A stretch of 45,158 bases of DNA, from NCBI RefSeq assembly GCF_000204055.1, contig NW_006768823.1, positions 475,046-520,203 on the forward strand, in the 5' to 3' direction. This DNA is from Melampsora larici-populina 98AG31 (taxonomy: Eukaryota > Basidiomycota > Pucciniomycetes > Pucciniales > Melampsoraceae). The first letter of the stretch is position 1. Each line of letters starts with the position of its first letter. The position numbers and the translations under genes were made by a program. A model generated the notes under the pieces. That model was not told where the DNA came from and did no database searches. It saw only the letters and a list, made by a program, of their open reading frames with translations. Below are positions 43,730 through 45,158 of this stretch, piece by piece.

Positions 43730-45158
43730 TTACCAATCCCAGCTATCAAAATACATCAAATGTTCATGATTTTCCATAGTGCCAGAAAAGTTAGCTCCAG
43801 TTGACAAGAATAAGAAGCTTGTAGGCTAGATTTTGAAGCTTACCTGGGAACATGGGACCAAGGTTCTGTGGACAAGTAGCCTGTGATATGAGCCCCTCAA
43901 CATGAGCACCAACATCTATTTTATCAGACAGTTTCTTCTTTACTTCATCTAAAGGGTCTAGAGCCTCTTTGGAGGCTACGGGAAGGCATTTCCTCATTTT
44001 GACTCTACTGGTGTCCAGATGGTCGACATCATAATGAGAAATGAACATTTGTGATTGAGTGGTTGGTGTGTCAAGAGGTCCAGTTGGGTTGCATTCAGAT
44101 TGTGTATCCTTAGGAAAGTGTTTGCTGTTCCTGTCCAATCAAAATCTTTACAATGAGCCCAATGAATCAGTACGTATACCGATGTAATGAACTATGCTCA
44201 CCGACTTGGAAGAGGATTGAATATGAAAACTTCCAACATTGTCAAGATCACATCATTGTTCATTCTAAATACTCGCAATGTATTCTTGCAAGAGTCTGTG
44301 AAAGTACCCTTCAAGTCTTCAATGCCAAATGGAGTAATTATGTCTTTAGTAAGCCTGAAAGGCACCTTCTCAGGTACAGGCAACCAGGAACTCTGATATA
44401 TTGGAATTTGAAAGATGTAGGAAAACAATGGTATCAACTACAACTAAAGATACCCAGAGACCTGTGAAACTCTGCTTACATCATCAAGAGCTATCCCAAA
44501 ATCAATATGAAATACCTCTCCTGTGAGCTTATCCAGAAGTATATTGGATTGGTGCCGGGCCCCTAAACCAACTATGTACCCTGCAATGAAAGAGGTAGCC
44601 ACTGATCTGATGTAGCTCGTTTGACGGTTGTGGTAAAATTCTACAGAGTGATCACCCATACTGGCCTGCCTGGAAGATGAATAAATGAAGAGAGTCAGTT
44701 CAATAGATGAGCAACAGGTAGTTCTAGATTGCTCACTTCAAAGAAATTGTATGTTCAACAAAATCCAGCACACCTGTATCACTAGATATTGGATGCATTG
44801 ATAGGTTCCAAATTGTAAGTTGCGGTCTAAGCTTGGGATGTCATTGAGTAGCAATTTAGTCATTTCACCATAAACCTGCTGAAAGGCTGAATCTTGGCGT
44901 ATATCATCTCTAGATTGAACCTTTTGAGCACAAGACAAAAGCACTAATCAGCCAAAATCAACTTTATAACCAATAATAACAAGAAACCCACCAGCTGACA
45001 ATATTTGTGGCTGTCTGTACCTTCACAAGTGAGAATGATGGGTTGACTTTTTTCAGAGTCTGAAGCCTTCCAATTAGATACTTCTTCTATGGTTCCGCAC
45101 TGTATGGTCCTAAGCTACACGCACCTGCCCGTCGTGGTGGCGCTCTTTGGAGCCTATA
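43730..45158 (-). pseudogene. TEL1: Tel1/ATM-type PIK-related kinase, C-terminal kinase and FATC region, partial and damaged
   Basis: Minus-strand exons, 5' part outside the window: up to 45110-44992 (TCEGTDSHKYCQL), 44920-44737 (QSRDDIRQDSAFQQVY..., then after a frame slip SSDTGVLDFVEHTISL), 44669-44462 (TSYIRSVATSFIAGYIVGLG, ARHQSNILL, GEVFHIDFGIA), 44392-44202 (WLPVPEKVPFRLTKDIITPF...), 44130-43844 (long linker ending VEGLISQATCPQNLGPMFPG, the FATC start). A possible last bit WDW-stop lies at 43730-43741 but in the wrong phase. Tel1/ATM kinases signal DNA breaks and telomere state in the nucleus. Oddities: the catalytic-loop GDRH reads GARH (codon 44557-44559), about 45 residues between the TISL and YIRSVATS segments are missing, and there is a frameshift near 44780. 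It could be a pseudogene copy or a partial duplicate. The family is clear; ATM rather than ATR is favoured by VPFRLTKDI. Confidence 0.78.

Overview
This window looks like a repeat-choked stretch of a basidiomycete genome, most probably a rust fungus (Pucciniales, Puccinia-like). That is an inference from short 60-100 bp spliceosomal introns, a moderately AT-rich sequence, and a mix of KDZ, hAT, PIF/Harbinger, CACTA, Copia and LINE elements stacked inside one another. The only host-like gene is at the right edge: the C-terminal kinase/FATC part of a Tel1/ATM-type PIK-related kinase on the minus strand, running off the window and looking damaged. No rRNA, tRNA, CRISPR array or bacterial-type operon was seen.

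Layout. 1-3313: decayed plus-strand hAT transposase with introns, followed by a 220 bp cluster of TTAGCG/CGCTAA motifs. 4014-15779: a LINE (ORF1 with zinc knuckles, ORF2 endonuclease, no reverse transcriptase) cut by three insertions: a CACAG-ended non-autonomous element (4221-5406, TSD ACT), a young minus-strand Copia retrotransposon (6286-12579, TSD TCTTT, three in-frame stops) and a CACAG-ended foldback MITE (13734-14208, TSD TCT). 15778-43410: a large composite interpreted as a KDZ transposon (KDZ-A) bounded by inverted terminal repeats rich in AGACAAGTCT. It holds a minus-strand partner gene (17323-24026) and a plus-strand KDZ transposase (26088-42811), head to head. The partner gene is split by a PIF/Harbinger element (18702-23027) and a 170 bp MITE. 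The transposase gene is split by a second complete KDZ element (KDZ-B, 28312-38467), a CACTA MITE (39454-40805, TSD TGA) and an hAT-like MITE carrying an F-box/LRR-like gene fragment (41142-42432, TSD TCTGGGA).

The most interesting observation is that KDZ-A and KDZ-B share one architecture although their sequences are diverged. Each has inverted ends with internal arrays of a family-specific (near-)palindrome, a minus-strand basic/acidic partner protein (AT-hook in B), a central non-coding array of degenerate 165-195 bp repeats with a common core, and a plus-strand KDZ transposase. Subtracting the nested insertions, KDZ-A is about 10.3 kb, almost the same as KDZ-B (10.16 kb). I propose a two-gene KDZ transposon class; the partner family has no function I recognise. 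Many of the stop codons that break these genes are TGA where the sister copy has CGA, CGC or TGG, which hints at cytosine deamination.
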